NCBI GenBank assembly: GCA_026413225.1
Contig: CM048555.1
Coordinates: 79,553,785-79,617,784, forward strand
Length of the DNA stretch: 64,000 nt
Source of the DNA: Otis tarda
Taxonomy: Eukaryota; Chordata; Aves; Otidiformes; Otididae
Direction of reading: 5' to 3'
Each line of letters starts with the position of its first letter. Position 1 is the stretch's first letter. Below the pieces are notes generated by a model that did not search any database, had not been told where the DNA came from, and worked only from the letters and a program-made list of their open reading frames with translations. Shown piece after piece: positions 24,340 through 37,590 of this stretch. A program made the position numbers and the translations under genes.

Positions 24340-24945
24340 CCCGTGCACCGCTCCGTGGGGCAGGGCCCCCCCTGCGGGGCATGGCCCCTCCTCCGGCCCC
24401 CACTGCGGGGCAGGGAGCCCTCCCTGTGCGGTGCTCTGCGGGGCAGGGCCCCTCTGTCAGCACCCCTGTGGGGCCGGGCCCCTCCCTGTGCACCGCTCTG
24501 TGGGGCAGGACCCCTTCTTCTGCAGGGGCAAGGCCCTTCTGCCTGTGCCCCACTCTGTGGGGCGGGGGCCCTCCGTGTGCACTGGTCTGTGGGGCAGGGC
24601 CCCTCCTCTGACCCCGCTGTGGGGCAGGGCCCCTCCTTGTGCAGTGCTCTATGGGGTAAGGACCCTCCTCTGACCCCGCTGTGGGGCAGGGCCCCTCCTT
24701 GTGCAGTGCTCTATGGGGTAAGGACCCTCCTCTGACCCCGCTGTGGGGCAGGGCCCCTCCTTGTGCACTGGTCTGTGGGGCAGGGCCCCTCCTTGTGTGC
24801 TGCACTATGTGGTAAGGACCCTCGTCTGACTCCCCTGTGGGGCAGGGCCCCTCCTTGTGTGCTGCACTATGGGGTAAGGACCCTCCTCTGACCCCGCTGT
24901 GGGGCAGGGCCCCTCTTTGTGCGCTGCTCTATGGGGCAGAGACCC
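24340..24945. repeat. Tandem repeat with 62-base unit carrying donor-like sites
   Basis: Units contain GTGGGGCAGGGCCCCTCC, then TGCTCTATGGGGTAAGGACC and CTCTGACCCCGCT. Full units are 62 bases long (GTAAGG at 24,656 and 24,718, and again at 24,812 and 24,874); half-length and diverged units occur to the left. The repeat lies just after the probable exon 1 donor. GGGGTAAGG is a good match to the 5' splice site consensus, so RNF24 intron 1 may start with several decoy or alternative donors. Confidence 0.85.
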
Positions 24946-27900
24946 CCACAGGGATATGGGGCCACCCTCAACTGTGCCCTGCAGGACAAGGCCTGTCCCT
25001 GCTCCTCAGCATCGCCTGGGTCACCCTGTTCCCAATAGGCACTGGTTTGGAATCAGACACGTCCCCTCGCTTTCCTGGACGCTGCGGGTTTCTTTAGCTT
25101 AAAAAAAAAAAAAATCCCCCCCAGAAATGGGAAAAGCTGCTTTTTCGGAGTTGTACGGGGCTGCTGTTTCTGCCGTACGGGCGCATCCGGAGCCCTCCCA
25201 GCATCCGCCGCTTCGCCTGTGTTGGCAGGGGACGCGCGTGGGTCCCACGGGACTGAAAACTGACAGCTAAAAATGCACCTCCTGGGGTTTTGGTTGGTTT
25301 GTTGTTTTTTTTTTTTTTGTCTAGTTTAGCCTGTCTTTGTTTAGCTTGAGCGCGCGGAGGAGAGCATCTCCGTGGGTCCGGTCACCCTGCGCACCTCCGA
25401 GCGGTGCCAGATCCATCGGATGTGCCAGCGTGTGTGTCTGCGGATTACTTCCACCCCCCCCCTTGCACACCTTTGGCAGGAGGTTGGGATGACATCTTGC
25501 TCTGGCACGCTCCTCTCCTTTGATCTCAAGTTTCCTGCCGTGTATAACGTGTTCGGCAACACGCGAACCCGGCTCCGCAGCTGTCGGGGAGGGCGATGTG
25601 GGTGCCTCCTCACCCCGGTTTTCCCCGGCCGGCTCCTGCCGACAGCTCCCGGCTTTTCTTTGTCTCGGCTGCCAGCAGGACGGGCTCTCGAAGCCCGAGG
25701 ATGCTCTGAACGGAGCAAAGACAAAAAAAAAACCAACCCACTCTGTCCCTTTGTTTCCAGCACAGGCTCAGCTGATTTTTATGAAGCGTTTCACGTGCAG
25801 ATAAACCAACTACTCACATGTTCTCTTTTTAGTTTTTTTCTGGGTTATTTTGAGGTGCTGTAGTTTTCAGGCTGTGCTGGGAGGATGCGGCAGCTTCCTA
25901 GAAACGAGACGAATTAGCCAGAAGCGTAACTGGAGCATCCCGTGGTTGTCCTCCCGTGTCCTCCTCGCGTCTCCTCCGGTGAGCAGGGCCGTGAGCTCTC
26001 GGCATCACGCGCCGAAATCCGGCTTCACCGCCCCTTCTCCTTGCTCGCAGGGGGAGAAGTTCGACCCCGATTTGCACAACCCGCTGCCGACAGCGGCTTT
26101 GGGGCCGGCGGGGACGGAGGAAGGGGAACGAAACCCAGGTCTGGGCTCAGACCCGACTACCTTGACGGCTGAAATCAGCCTTTTTTTTAATCCTTAACTT
26201 GCAAGAAAGCAAAATACAAGTTTTAACGTTATTAGCGTTATTTTTTTAGATTCCTATTGTTGTTTCCATCCCATGGGCATTTGGTTTGATAGCGAGACCG
26301 TCGCCTGAGTTCGTATTAACGCTTCTTTTTTGATGGCGAGTGTAAACAGAGCTAGCTTGAGCGTGGCGAACAACCCCTGAGTAAACCAGGTTATTTGCTC
26401 TATTACTTTATTCATACAGGTTAGATGCTCCAGCTGATGCATCTAGAGTGCTGTGCCATCTGGAGCAAAAATTAAATACAAATTTGGCCCTCGGCCCGGA
26501 AAAAAAAAATAACAAGGCTTTGCCTTCAGTAACTGATGGCAGAAGAATATAGCCCCTGACAGAAGAAGTGCTTGGGGGCAACGTGGAAGGAACACAAAAT
26601 GCAGTAATTGAGGTATTTAAAAAAGAAAAGGAGGGGAAAAAAAAAAAAGGAAGGAAGGAAAAGAAATCCTTCCAGCCCTGCGTGCCGAAAGCAGCCAGGA
26701 GGGATGGTGTGATCCAGTTACCAAGTCGTAGGGCTGATGCCTAAGGGTGAAGGTCCTGGTCCTGAGTGGGTGGTGAGGCTGCTGGAGCTGAGGGTGGTGG
26801 TGACCTCCCGGGTCTCCTGGTCTTGCTGTCGAAGGAAATCCCCTCTGCAGTCCACCTGACCACCAGCTCAGCTCAGGTTTTCTTATTTTGTCCTCTTCTC
26901 AGCCCAGTAAAAGTCTGTGCCAAGGCTTGCCCGCTGGCCAGGACCTCTCTTCTCATCTCCAGCTGCATTTGGTCACTCTAGTTCTGCTCGTTGGGTCGCT
27001 GGTGGTGGTGTTTAGTCTGAGGCTGTCTCAGATCTGGGGGGACAAGCCGTGGTGGTGGGTAAGCCCTGGTGGCACTTCTTGCTTGTACAGCTTGGGCTCT
27101 GGTCGGCTTGCCTCCAAGCTCAACTGGAGAGACCTGTTGTGTTGGACGAGCTGTGAAGGACACCTTGGTCAACGTGCTGTGGATGTTGTGGGATCTCTCG
27201 GACCTTCTAATAAGCAAGAGCGCTTGCGTGAATGGAAAATGAGATGATGATCGCTGTTTGCCAACGCTGTTCTTGGCTGGAGGATGGTCATGGCTGTGTC
27301 CTGAGGAAGAGGCAGGTGAGGAGGAGGAGGAGGCTGAGGGTTACGTGGCAAGGAAGCAGCAGAGCTGCTCGTGAGATGTCTCCAGATGGCAAGACTAAAC
27401 TGAGACTGGAGGTTTTACCCAAGAAGGACTGATGTTTCCAGCTGATCTCCTGGACTAAATGATATGTGGGATGATAGAAGGACAACCAGCTTTTGCTAGG
27501 AGGGCTTTTGTGCTCGTGGACCACCTCTCCTCGTGTTCCCTCTTGGGTCATCCCTCCCAGCGGCCCAGCTGTCACCTCCGCCTTGGCCATACGGCAGAAG
27601 ATGTGTTGTGAGTGATTAGCTTGCAGCCATAAAACACCACCTGGATGTTGAAAAAGGGGAGAGAGGCACGGCTGGGCACGCTCATCTCCTCCTGCTCCCA
27701 CCACCGTGACCTGAAACGCTTCGGTGATAGGATGGCAGGGTTTGGCACAGCTGAGACAAAGTCCTCTCCCACGGGGTCAAACTCCTGCTTATCTCACCCA
27801 GCTGCACAGTAAACCCAGGCAACCCCATCCCTTGGGCCAGGTTAGGAGGTGAAGATCCTTCTGGTGGTCTTCAACCGCCTTGGAACCGTTGGTGTCAAAG

Positions 27901-29460
27901 CCTGAAGGCTGATTTTTGGATTTGAAGCTTCTGATTTTTGAGTCTCGACTGCGGTTGGTGTCGCTGAGCTGGGTTTCTGTTTGTTTTTGTTGCCTGCCAT
28001 CATTCATCATAAAGCTGATTGTTGTTGACATAAGATAACATCAGCCTTGCACGGACTTCCCTCCCCTGGCCCTTTGTAGCGTGGCTGCCCCGAAGCCGCT
28101 CAGACTTTGCGTGGGGAGTGGCCGTCCTGCCCGCATCCCCGCCCTGACTCGCTTCTTTGAAATGACATCAGCGATGATGCGATGCGGGGCTTATCTGCGG
28201 GCGAGCTCATCCGTTGCCTGCCTGACCCCGGTGGTGCCTCTGGCTTGGCTGAGAAATGCAGGTGACCTCGAGGAGAAGAGGCCAAACCCCCACGGTTTCG
28301 CGACGGTGACGAGCAGAGGTAAGCTGCTTCGTTTTCAGATGCTTTTCCCTCCCCGGAGCGATGACACGGGCCATCCGTGTCGGTTTTTCCCTACCTGTGT
28401 GGTACGTTTAATTTCCATCAAAGCGAAAAAAAAAAAAAAGAAACGTAGAGTTCCAACCACGCGACAAGGGCTCCTGTGTCCTGTTAATGAGCTGATTACG
28501 GTGCCAGAGGCACGCCGAGGGGAAGAAAAGAGCAGCCGTCGTCCAAGGCACCTCGAAAGGATGCCAGAAACAGCGTCGGCGGTGAGGACGAAGCGGCTGT
28601 GAAGCCTCCAAAGAAAGGACGAGCGGTGGCAGGAGAGGAGAAGACGCGCTTGGGGAGGATGGACAACCCCGCTGCTCCCAGAGAAGGAAAAACCCTCAAC
28701 GCCGACGCGTGGACGGGCGGGAAGGAGCCGGGTGCCAGAGCCCACGGACCAAATTAGCTGCGAGCAGCTGCCTCGGCGTAGCCAAAGGCTGCGAGGTCTC
28801 GGGTTGCTCCGACTCCGGAGCTAAAACTGGATCGGCCTTCGGAAAAAACGGGCGAGATGCCGAGAAGCAGGAGGAGGAGCGAGGGCCGGGCTGTGGGAAG
28901 CCCAGCCAGGGAAGTCCTTCGGCCGCTTGCTTTTTTGTTCCTCAGCTCCGGAGCTGCGGATGTGAGAAGCAAGCAGGAATAACTTCTCCTGATTTATTTT
29001 TTTTATCCCCGTGGAGGATTGATCTTGCTGCTAATACAGCTTTTAACTTGCAAAGCGCCTTAGAGGAAACCACACTAGGGGTGTTTTTGCAAGAGAGAAA
29101 CTGAAACTGCTGAGCGGGGTGAGCAGCCACCCTCCTGATTTCAGCCATCCGCTGGCTCTGGGCCGTTATCTCTTTCCCTGCCCGGAAATACCGGGGAGTT
29201 TCCCAGCTTCTCGGTTTGGAGGAGTGTTTAGGGGAAAATATAAGAGCTCCGGGACCGTTCAGATTCCCATCCTGGGAATCCACAGGCGTGGAGGCAGGAG
29301 GTTTCGGCTCTCCGGTCAGACCGTTTGAAGCCAGGAGGATCAGCCCAGCAGGTAAGAAGATGGGTGAAGCCAAATTACCCATCAAAAATCGAGCGGGAGG
29401 GAGCACAGCCTCCCATCCGACGGCTTCCAACTGAAATAAATTCATCCCAGCGTCGTGCCT

Positions 29461-29477
29461 CCCCCCCCCCCCCCCCC
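29461..29477. repeat. C17 homopolymer
   Basis: An uninterrupted run of 17 C. Its length is prone to assembly error. Confidence 0.95.
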
Positions 29478-32239
29478 GAGACCAGGCTCTCCGTCCTTGC
29501 AGCCTGCATGAAATTAAATCGCCGGCATACCGTAAGGATCGAATTAAACTTCTCTCCACGCAGCGCTCGGTGCTTTACAGACTCTGCTTTTTCTATTGTT
29601 CTGTACAAAAACCCGTCGCCAGGCTGGGCTTCCCCCAGAGCGATTTCCTGGCTCGTTGGTTATTAACGCAGCTGCGGGGTTGTGGTTTGTTGGTTTTTGT
29701 TTTTTTTTTTTGGCTTTTTAGCTGCGAAGTGCCGGATTAAGACCCAGCATCTCGCTCTCTTGGTGGCTGAAATAAAAGCTGAGGCTTTTGGAGACTCTAT
29801 GACGGCGGTGGCCGTCCAAAGCGGGACGGGATTGCGCGGCGTTGGGTGGTTTTGTGGCTGAATAAAGAGCGCTCATCTGGCTGGAGCCCATCCGCTGGCG
29901 CTTGCGTGGGTTGGCTGGCTGTCAGCTGAGCCCTCCACCGCCGTTTCGCTTTGCCTCCATACCAAAAAAAAAAAAAACCCAACCCACATTGCACTGAGCA
30001 TCACTGGGGGCGGCGCTTTGGGAGGAAAAGCAGGAAAAAATGGATCTTTTCCTTGGCTGCGGCTTTGCCTGGGGGACGCTGAGTTGTCGTGCGCTCCTGA
30101 CTGCTCTCGGAGCTTCCACCTCGCGTCTTCCACCTGTGCATATCCCGCAGCATCTTCCTCCTCGCATCTCCTGTTGGTCCAGGTGGTGACGGCGAAGGGC
30201 TGGGATGTGTTGCGGCTGGCTGAGAGGGACGGGGCTGGAGATGAGCCCGACGTCGGGTGGTTACTTCCAGTCTGGAAGAGCCTTGGATGCTAAAGCTGGG
30301 AGCGGGAGTGAGGAGCTGGGCTGCGTGGGGATGGCGAGTGTTTTCCCAAAGCCAAGAGAATTTTTCTGTGCCTAAGGAGGAAAAAAAAATAATACCCTAT
30401 TAAGAGGGGCTGGAGAAGAGGGGTCCTACTGCTGTCCCATCAAACATCTCCGAAAGGAGCGTTTTTAAGAGAAGCCCTGATGAGACTGAGTCCTGGTTTA
30501 GACCGAACTTGAAACTTAAATCTCTTTAGGTTTCCTTTTTGGACAGAATTTAAAAGAGAAAAGAAGTAAACACTAACAAAAGTTAACTTTCTCTGTTAGA
30601 AAACTTTTATTCCTAACAAAAGTAGCTTTTCCTCGTGGAAGGATCACCCAAATCCTTTTTGCTGGAAGCCTCCTGGAAGTTTTGATTTCTTTCAGCTATT
30701 TGTGTTTCTCCTAAGAGCCACAACATAAAACTTAGGAGCGAACTGTTGTTGGTTTCAAAAACCAGGTTGCACATTGCCTGCTTCATCTTCTGAATCGAAT
30801 AATTTATTCTTTAATAATATAAATTATTTATTGCAAGCACAGCAGCGGGTGCTGGACCGTTTACACCGAGTTCTGTTTTTTCACCCTGGTAACGCGGGTC
30901 CGTGCCACAAAGCTGTGCAGATGGAGGCTGCTGCGAAGCTGGGCAAAACTCAGGTTTTGTGTGAATTATCCAATTTGCTGCTTAAAAGTTTGCCCTCTTT
31001 TTTCCTTACTTATTTAGCCAATGCAAAGTAAGTTAGCGGTTTTGGAGTGGGAATTTTTTAGCTGGAGCATCATTCCCGTAAGAGGAGGATCCCAAAAACA
31101 GGTCATGCAACACCAGTGGGATGCTTGCCCGGAATCCCACCTTTCAGCTGCGGCTGGGTGAGCTGGCTGGGCTCGGCTCGGACACTGGCATCGCTCCGGA
31201 TGACCGTCCACAGCACTGGGATGGAAATTCCCGTTTTCCACCCCAAAACAAGCCCCGGTGAGGTTTTCTCGTCGAGGACTCGGTGTGTGGCAGCCGTCTC
31301 CACAGGCTGTTCTCTGCTTTTGTTTACATCTGGTCAAAAACTTCTTAAATTTACTGGCGAGGGAGTAATTCTAATCCTTTTCAATGAGATCAACGGATTA
31401 GTGTCTCAGATGCTTATAAAATTGCGAGGATTAGCCAAGCCTTTTTTTTTTTTTTGTCCCCCCTCTTTTCTCTCTCCGCCACGTGACGTCACCGCCGCGT
31501 TTTAAAAGGGAATCTCTGTGCTGTTACTAAGAGCTGAGCCAATTTATAGGAGATTTGAGAATCCAAGTGTTTAAAAACAATATCTTCATCCTCTCCCTCG
31601 CTCGCTCTGGCTTTTTGTGCAATATCAGGGTTGGTTTCTTTTTTTTTTCCTTTTTTCCAGCATCCCCCCGGCAGCAAACCGCGGTAGCCGTTCAGCAGAT
31701 ACGTTGGGTTTGCGTGGCTCGGCTGCGTTGCGGCACCCGTGCGGGTAAGTAGGGAGCTGACCCGAAAACTTTCTTTGATAGAGACTTGCAAAATCGCATA
31801 TTGAGATGAGCAGATCCTGAAAATGATGTTATTTCATGAGATTTCCCTGTATTGCAAAGGATTTGGGCTTTGCGTGGTCCGTCTCCAGTGGGGAACGTCG
31901 CCTTTGGGTTGATGGGATGCGCTTGCCCCGGCCGTCAGGAGCAACAGGAGCGGGATGAAACTCCATGTAACCCGCATTCCTGCGTCCTCTTAATTATAAC
32001 CTCCACTTTTAATAGGGTGTGATCACCAACCGAGTTGCAAGGAAAACCACACGCGGAGCTAACGCGGAGGATGGTTTAGTTCAAACCCCGTCGCTCTGCC
32101 TCTTCTCGCAGCGTTGCCCCGTGCCTTTCCCCCGCAGGGTATTTTTTTTAAATGCCTTTTCTCCCGGGTCGATGGCCGCGCGGTCGCTTGACCTGCGCGA
32201 GCAAGGCAATCCCACACTGTCGAGTGGTAGGAGCTGCAA

Positions 32240-32475
32240 GCCAGGAATTTCTGGCCCCGACCCAATATATTTTCAGAGGCAAGCTTTTAAATATATACAA
32301 AGACAAGCTCATAATTTCCACTATACTAATGAGGCCGCGGCGTTTTCATTGAAATGTGCCAATAGCCGCCGCGGTGGTATTTTAGCAGCCTTGTACTGTG
32401 AATCCAAATGTGATTTAACATGGCAGCCCCCACCGAGCAGAGGAAAACCGGCTTCTCCTGCTGAATTTCAATGAT
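32240..32475. promoter_or_regulatory. Possible conserved non-coding element
   Basis: AT-rich stretch without repeats or long homopolymers. It holds homeodomain-type TAAT motifs, a CCAAT-like and AACATGGC-type core and an even, information-rich texture. This is pattern recognition only; conservation was not tested. Confidence 0.2.
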
Positions 32476-35400
32476 GCTTCTTGGCGGCGCTGCCTGAAAA
32501 TCCCCGTGGCGGCGGGACCTTTCCTCGCGTTTCACCTCCACGCGGGTTTTCCCCTCAAATACCATCGTTTTTGTGCAGGTGGGGAAGCGTAGGAATGGAC
32601 TGAAAGAGGAATAATGATACTTGAGGAGGGGAAAGTCTTGATTTTAAAGATTGATTTTAAAAGATGCGTGGCTGGCTGGTGCGAGGCGGCGATTGAATAA
32701 CCAGGCTCGCTGGAAGTGTCTTTAACTCGTAGTAAAAACCGAAGGCGAGGGCTCGCAGGCATCATGTGCTCTCTTGACCTTTACAGAGACATTCGAGGCA
32801 GCCAGCCTTCTCGTTGCTAAGCCGACTCGTTAGTGCCACTCATCTATTTTGCCTTCTAGCAGGCCCTTCAGCACCCAGGAATTTGTAAAAGATCCGACAG
32901 CAAGCTATTTAACGCCTGAAAGTCGCATTGGGGCTTTTTAGCTTGGCTGCCCGAGAAGACCCCAGTAGCGTTGAAGCAGCTGGAAAATATTTAGCGGGTC
33001 TTGTTCGGTTGGCTGCAAGAATAGTGCAGACTTTAAGTAACTCTCTCAAAAGTGGTTTGGTTTTTTTAAACGAGTCCTGTGACTTGACGTTTTACTTATT
33101 TAGGGCTCAATTTAAGAGAAACTCGTGTAAGAAGCAATGTCCTTGGGCAAAGGAGGGGTGCGGGCAGGTTGTTTAAAATTCATGCGTGGCTATTCATCAC
33201 CTCCTGGTTAGAGACCTCTCTGCTGCAGGTAACGCTGAATTTTGAAGTCCTTTGACTTTCTCCATCCCACTGAGGTAGGGCCAACACGCTGGGAGAACGG
33301 CGCAGAAGGACAGTATCGCATGGCATCGCCTTCGGCGCTGAGACTCTGCGCCACAGAGAGGGAGGAGATGCGTATGTTCGGTTTGTACATATTTATCTCT
33401 GTCAGCCACCTCACTTGGCCATGGAGTCTGGCAGCGGAAAAGTTCAGTTTTCCCTTTCCAGCTACGTTTTCAGGGTTTTCCGATCCTTGCAGCTGCCTTT
33501 TCTTGTGCTGATCCTGTGGGAGTGAAGCAGTTTGTGTCCTGTATTTGTAGCGCTCCGGGGAAGGTTTTGTTGCTGGACTCCAAAGCATTGCAAAATCCCT
33601 TCAATCTCTGTTAGCAGAGCAGAAGGAACGATTCAAAAAAAAAAATATTCCCCCAAAACTCAGTACTCAGAGGGAGGGCAGGCTGACTGTGCAGGTCTTT
33701 TTTTTTTTCTGTAAGTATTGGGAAAAATAGCAAACAGCAGTGACGTGGCATTACTGTAAGTTCCCAGCAAGCTGAGGTTTGGGTTTGTTTGGTTTTCCTG
33801 AAGGCTTTTTAATCCTGTCAGCGTCTGAAAAGACAAACCTTGCAGAATCGGTGTGGGCTTTGGGGGATGTGACTTTTTTTCCGGTATTCACACACCAACT
33901 TTTTTGCTCTTCTGTATCCAGCTACCTCTTCTCCTTCATTTTTACCACAAACAGAAATGGTGTGATTAAAGGGTCCGCGGAGAGCATTCCTGAGGACTGA
34001 AATCCAGGATCCGGGAGCAGACGGCAGCAGCATAAAGAGGAATTCTTCCCTCTCTGGCCTCACGCTGCTTTTCCACCGCAAGGCTTTACAGCCATCTGGA
34101 TCCTCTTTCAGTTTATGTCCCCCTGAAAAAAAAAAAAAAATAAATTCCATAACCTAGCAACCTTATTTAGTGTAAACGAGAGCATTATGCCTTCCTGCAT
34201 CTCAAATTGTGCTTGGCTCCTCTTACTGCTTTTATGGGATGGCCGCTAGCAGCTGCGATTCCCATCGCCGGCACAGGGTACCCACCTCCAGGAGGATTTT
34301 GTAGGGATTATTGATCCCTGGGTGTTGCACTATTTATTTTTTTTTCTTTCCCATTAAAGGAGCTTAGGAAACAGAGGGAGAAGGGTTTTCAGGAGATCAT
34401 TGAGTCCATCTGCTTCTCAATATAAAAGAGTGGAGAAGGCTGGTTTGCTTTTGTTCAGCCTGAAGATGACTTGATCGAAGTGAGAGTTTCTTCTAGATGT
34501 GATATTTTGGGAGCCCCCGTCGCTTCCACCTGCTCTCGGCGTCATCACCCAGGAATTTACAAGTTTCCTGGAGCGTTTAACACCAAATTCTCTCTCTGGC
34601 TCTTCAGTGGCGTAGGCTGAGCGTTTCTTGACGAGTTTCCGATCCACTTTCCCCAGGGAACCCATTAACTGAGGAAAACTCTGCGAATGAGGTAAAGAGA
34701 CTGCCAGCGAAGGGCGGAAGATTAGTTCCACCAAATGAAGCGATAAGGGCAGGGAGGCTGTAACACGTGGCGTGAAGCTGCCCACCCTGCGACGGTGTAG
34801 GGATGGAGGCAGCACTGGGGCGATGCGGTCCCATCGTCACAACCCCGCGCTGCGTACCGGGGGGCTTCTGCTTTCACCGCCGTGAGTATGAACGGGGCTG
34901 GGGGCAGGAGGAGGCACCGGCGCATCCTTTCCCACCGCGCTTTCGGGAGGAAGAGTGAGCTCAGCGGGTCCGGGATGGAGCCGTGTGCCAGAAAAGAGGG
35001 GGAAAAAGTGGCAAAAATCCCCAAGGCCAAAGGGAAGAAATTCAGCAAGTGTTATTTCTTTGCTGAGGAGCAAACTGAACCGTACTCGGGCAGCGCGTGT
35101 GCGCCTTTCAAAGTGAGACACTGCCGGCTCCGCTTCAGACCCTCCCGATAAGTGATTTCCATTTCTCATTCCCGCGATGTGTCGGGAGCCCAAGCAGGGC
35201 TCTCCTCCAAACTCCGCTTCCCCCGTCCTGCAGACCGGATGAAAAAGCGCTATTGATTTCTCTTTTTTTTTTTTTTTTTTTCTGTTTATTTTTGCCTTTT
35301 TTTTTTTCCTGGAATTTGCAAAACCAGCCCTGAGTAAACCTCTAGTTTGCCTTTCCAGCGGGGCTGGGTGAAAGCGCTTGGCTTTAAACTCGGCGATGGG

Positions 35401-37389
35401 CGCTGCAGCTGACCTATTTTCTGCACGTTTCTCTGCCAACGGCAGCAAAAACATCTTCACGTTTAAAGGTGCTCTTTGGTATTGAGGTCGTGGGATCGTT
35501 TGTCTGTTAAGCTGTCCGGAATCAAAAGCGCTTGCTGAAAATCGCAGTGGTATCGGTTGCGCTACCAGATATTTGTTTCGTTATAAAGACTTTTTTTATT
35601 TTTTTTCCAGCGGCCAATTGCTTTGTCGCGTTGTCACGTCGCTCTGTCCGTGTCCCCCTGCCCAAAGGCGATGGAGAGGGTTAAGGTTTTGTGCTCGCTG
35701 TCGGCCAGCTGGGGAACGCAGCCAAGAAATTTCCTGATTCCAGTTCAAAAAAAAGCATCAGATTCGCTCTCGGGGGGGAAGGAATCAAAGGTTCAAAGCG
35801 GTTCTTGGTTGGAGGTCAGTTTGGTTTCTTAGTTGTCCAGGCACACGACGCCACACAACACAATCCGCCGCCCCTCCCCAAACCTGCGCGCAGCTGGAAT
35901 GGATAAAATAAACAATTTTTGTTCCGTTCGACACCCGCAAGTTTCCTCCGTTCCCCACCCGTGGCGCGGCATCGCCCCGCACGAGCTTCGCTGGATCTTG
36001 GTACGACTCTGCCCCGCAGTGCTCAGGACCACGAGGGACCTGTCAGGATGCTCTCCTTTCCCGCCACGCTCGTTAATCCCGCTAATCAATAACGCCGCTG
36101 AGCTGTGCGCCGTTGCTCCTGCTCCTCTGCTGGCTTTTTGCGCTGAAGGAGGTGGTTCCGGCGCTGGCCGCGGCCACACGCATCCCCAGCAAAGGTGACG
36201 TGGCCGCGTGGCGTCTCGGCATCTCTCCGGCGACAGCCACGCTGGTGTCGGGGGCCGGCTCCGCAGCTGCTTGCGATTTTTCCCACCGCCACGCTGCAGA
36301 TCCTCGCGCTGGACCGGCTCCAGAGGTGGAGCTGAAGGAAATTCCTTCCAGCTGCTTGAGGTCAGGGCTTCGCTTTTCTTTTGGGGTTCACAAAGGGGGA
36401 TTTTTGCCCGCAAGTTAAAAGCGGACATCTCTCACTGCTGCTTTTTAAGCACCTGGAAAAATCTTTTCTTCTTTTTTTTTTTTGTGTTAAATATTATCCC
36501 TTAATAACCTTTATGTTGTGGATTTATTGCATGGAAGAATACCTCACTTTGCAATACAACTTGGAGCGTTTCGGAAAGGTCTTGTTGGCTGCTCACAGTT
36601 TAACTTTCCACCGAGTTAATAACCGTTTTGGTTCAACCTGGCTAAAACTCTTTGCGGAGTTGCGTAACGCCTTGGAAACTCGAGACGCCGTTCGCACCCA
36701 CTTGAAATCTTTCCCATCGATAAAATACTTCGACCTGGAGTTTCACCACGGCTTCGCATTTTCTTTTCCCTGGGATTCGTGGTTTCGATTGGGCGATGGG
36801 AACCTGCGTGTGTCTGGATGTGTTGAATTTTTAAAGATGGGTTGGCTTCACCAGTTTGACCAGTGGGATCCAGCTCCCCCAGTTAATGGTTCAGAAGGTT
36901 CAGACCTGGGTTTACTTGGAATCCCCGTGGAGGAAGTTGTTTGTCTCGAGAAAATGAGTAAACCCCTCTGAAAATGGGTTTTTATTTGCGACAGCAGAAG
37001 CAGAAACCACCTCTCCGCCCAGCGCGCGGGCTATATTTAGGTGCGGTGCACAGCACTCGCGTGGCCCCTTTATGCGCTGGTGTTATAAATAAATAATAAT
37101 GAAATAAATAAAAGAAGCTTCCTTTAATAAGTAAAAGCCAGAGAAGGAGCACGCAGTTCAAATCCACACGGCGAACCAGCAGGAAGGTAAAAATTTGTGG
37201 CTTTCAGCCCGTGAGTGATGCTCAGGGCATCACCTGCAGCCGACCAGCGGCAGCATCCCTGGCGTCACCCCCCGGCCGCGGCGACCGCGGCTCTCCTGCC
37301 TCGCTCCCCACCTCCCTGCCTCAGTTTCCCTGCCTGTAAGAAGGTAATCGCCTCCTTTATTTGAGATCTCCTGGTGAAAGCTCTGGGTA

Positions 37390-37590
37390 AGAGGTTGGCC
37401 CCGCTTATTAAGCGCATTAAGTGCTTGCTGCGATTATAATAGGGATTAATTTGGCTAGGTGGCTTACTTAGGCTTGCCCTTAACGGCCCATCTCCTTATC
37501 AGAGTTAACGCTGACCTGTAACACTTCACTTCCTGACTTCTCCATACGCCGTTAACCGTCGCTTGCTTTTTAATCAAAGCTTGTTTTCTT
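37390..37590. promoter_or_regulatory. Possible enhancer-like motif cluster
   Basis: Within 200 bases there are ATTAAGTGCTT (NK-homeodomain type), GGATTAAT, CTTATCAG (GATA complement), two GTTAAC half-palindromes (HNF1-like) and AATCAAAGC (TCF/LEF type). This density of developmental factor motifs suggests an enhancer within RNF24 intron 1. Function is inferred only. Confidence 0.25.

Noticed and set aside
22237-24735. Very long plus-strand open frames (832, 671 and 559 codons), rich in Pro, Ser, Thr, Cys and His
   Set aside because: All three plus frames are open at once because the C-rich minisatellite unit lacks stop codons. The peptides are simply the translated repeat and run through the promoter CpG segment.
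23621-24805. Minus-strand frames of 131-248 codons rich in Gly, Gln and Trp or in Pro and Arg
   Set aside because: Same cause: translated complement of the minisatellite and of the 62-base repeat.
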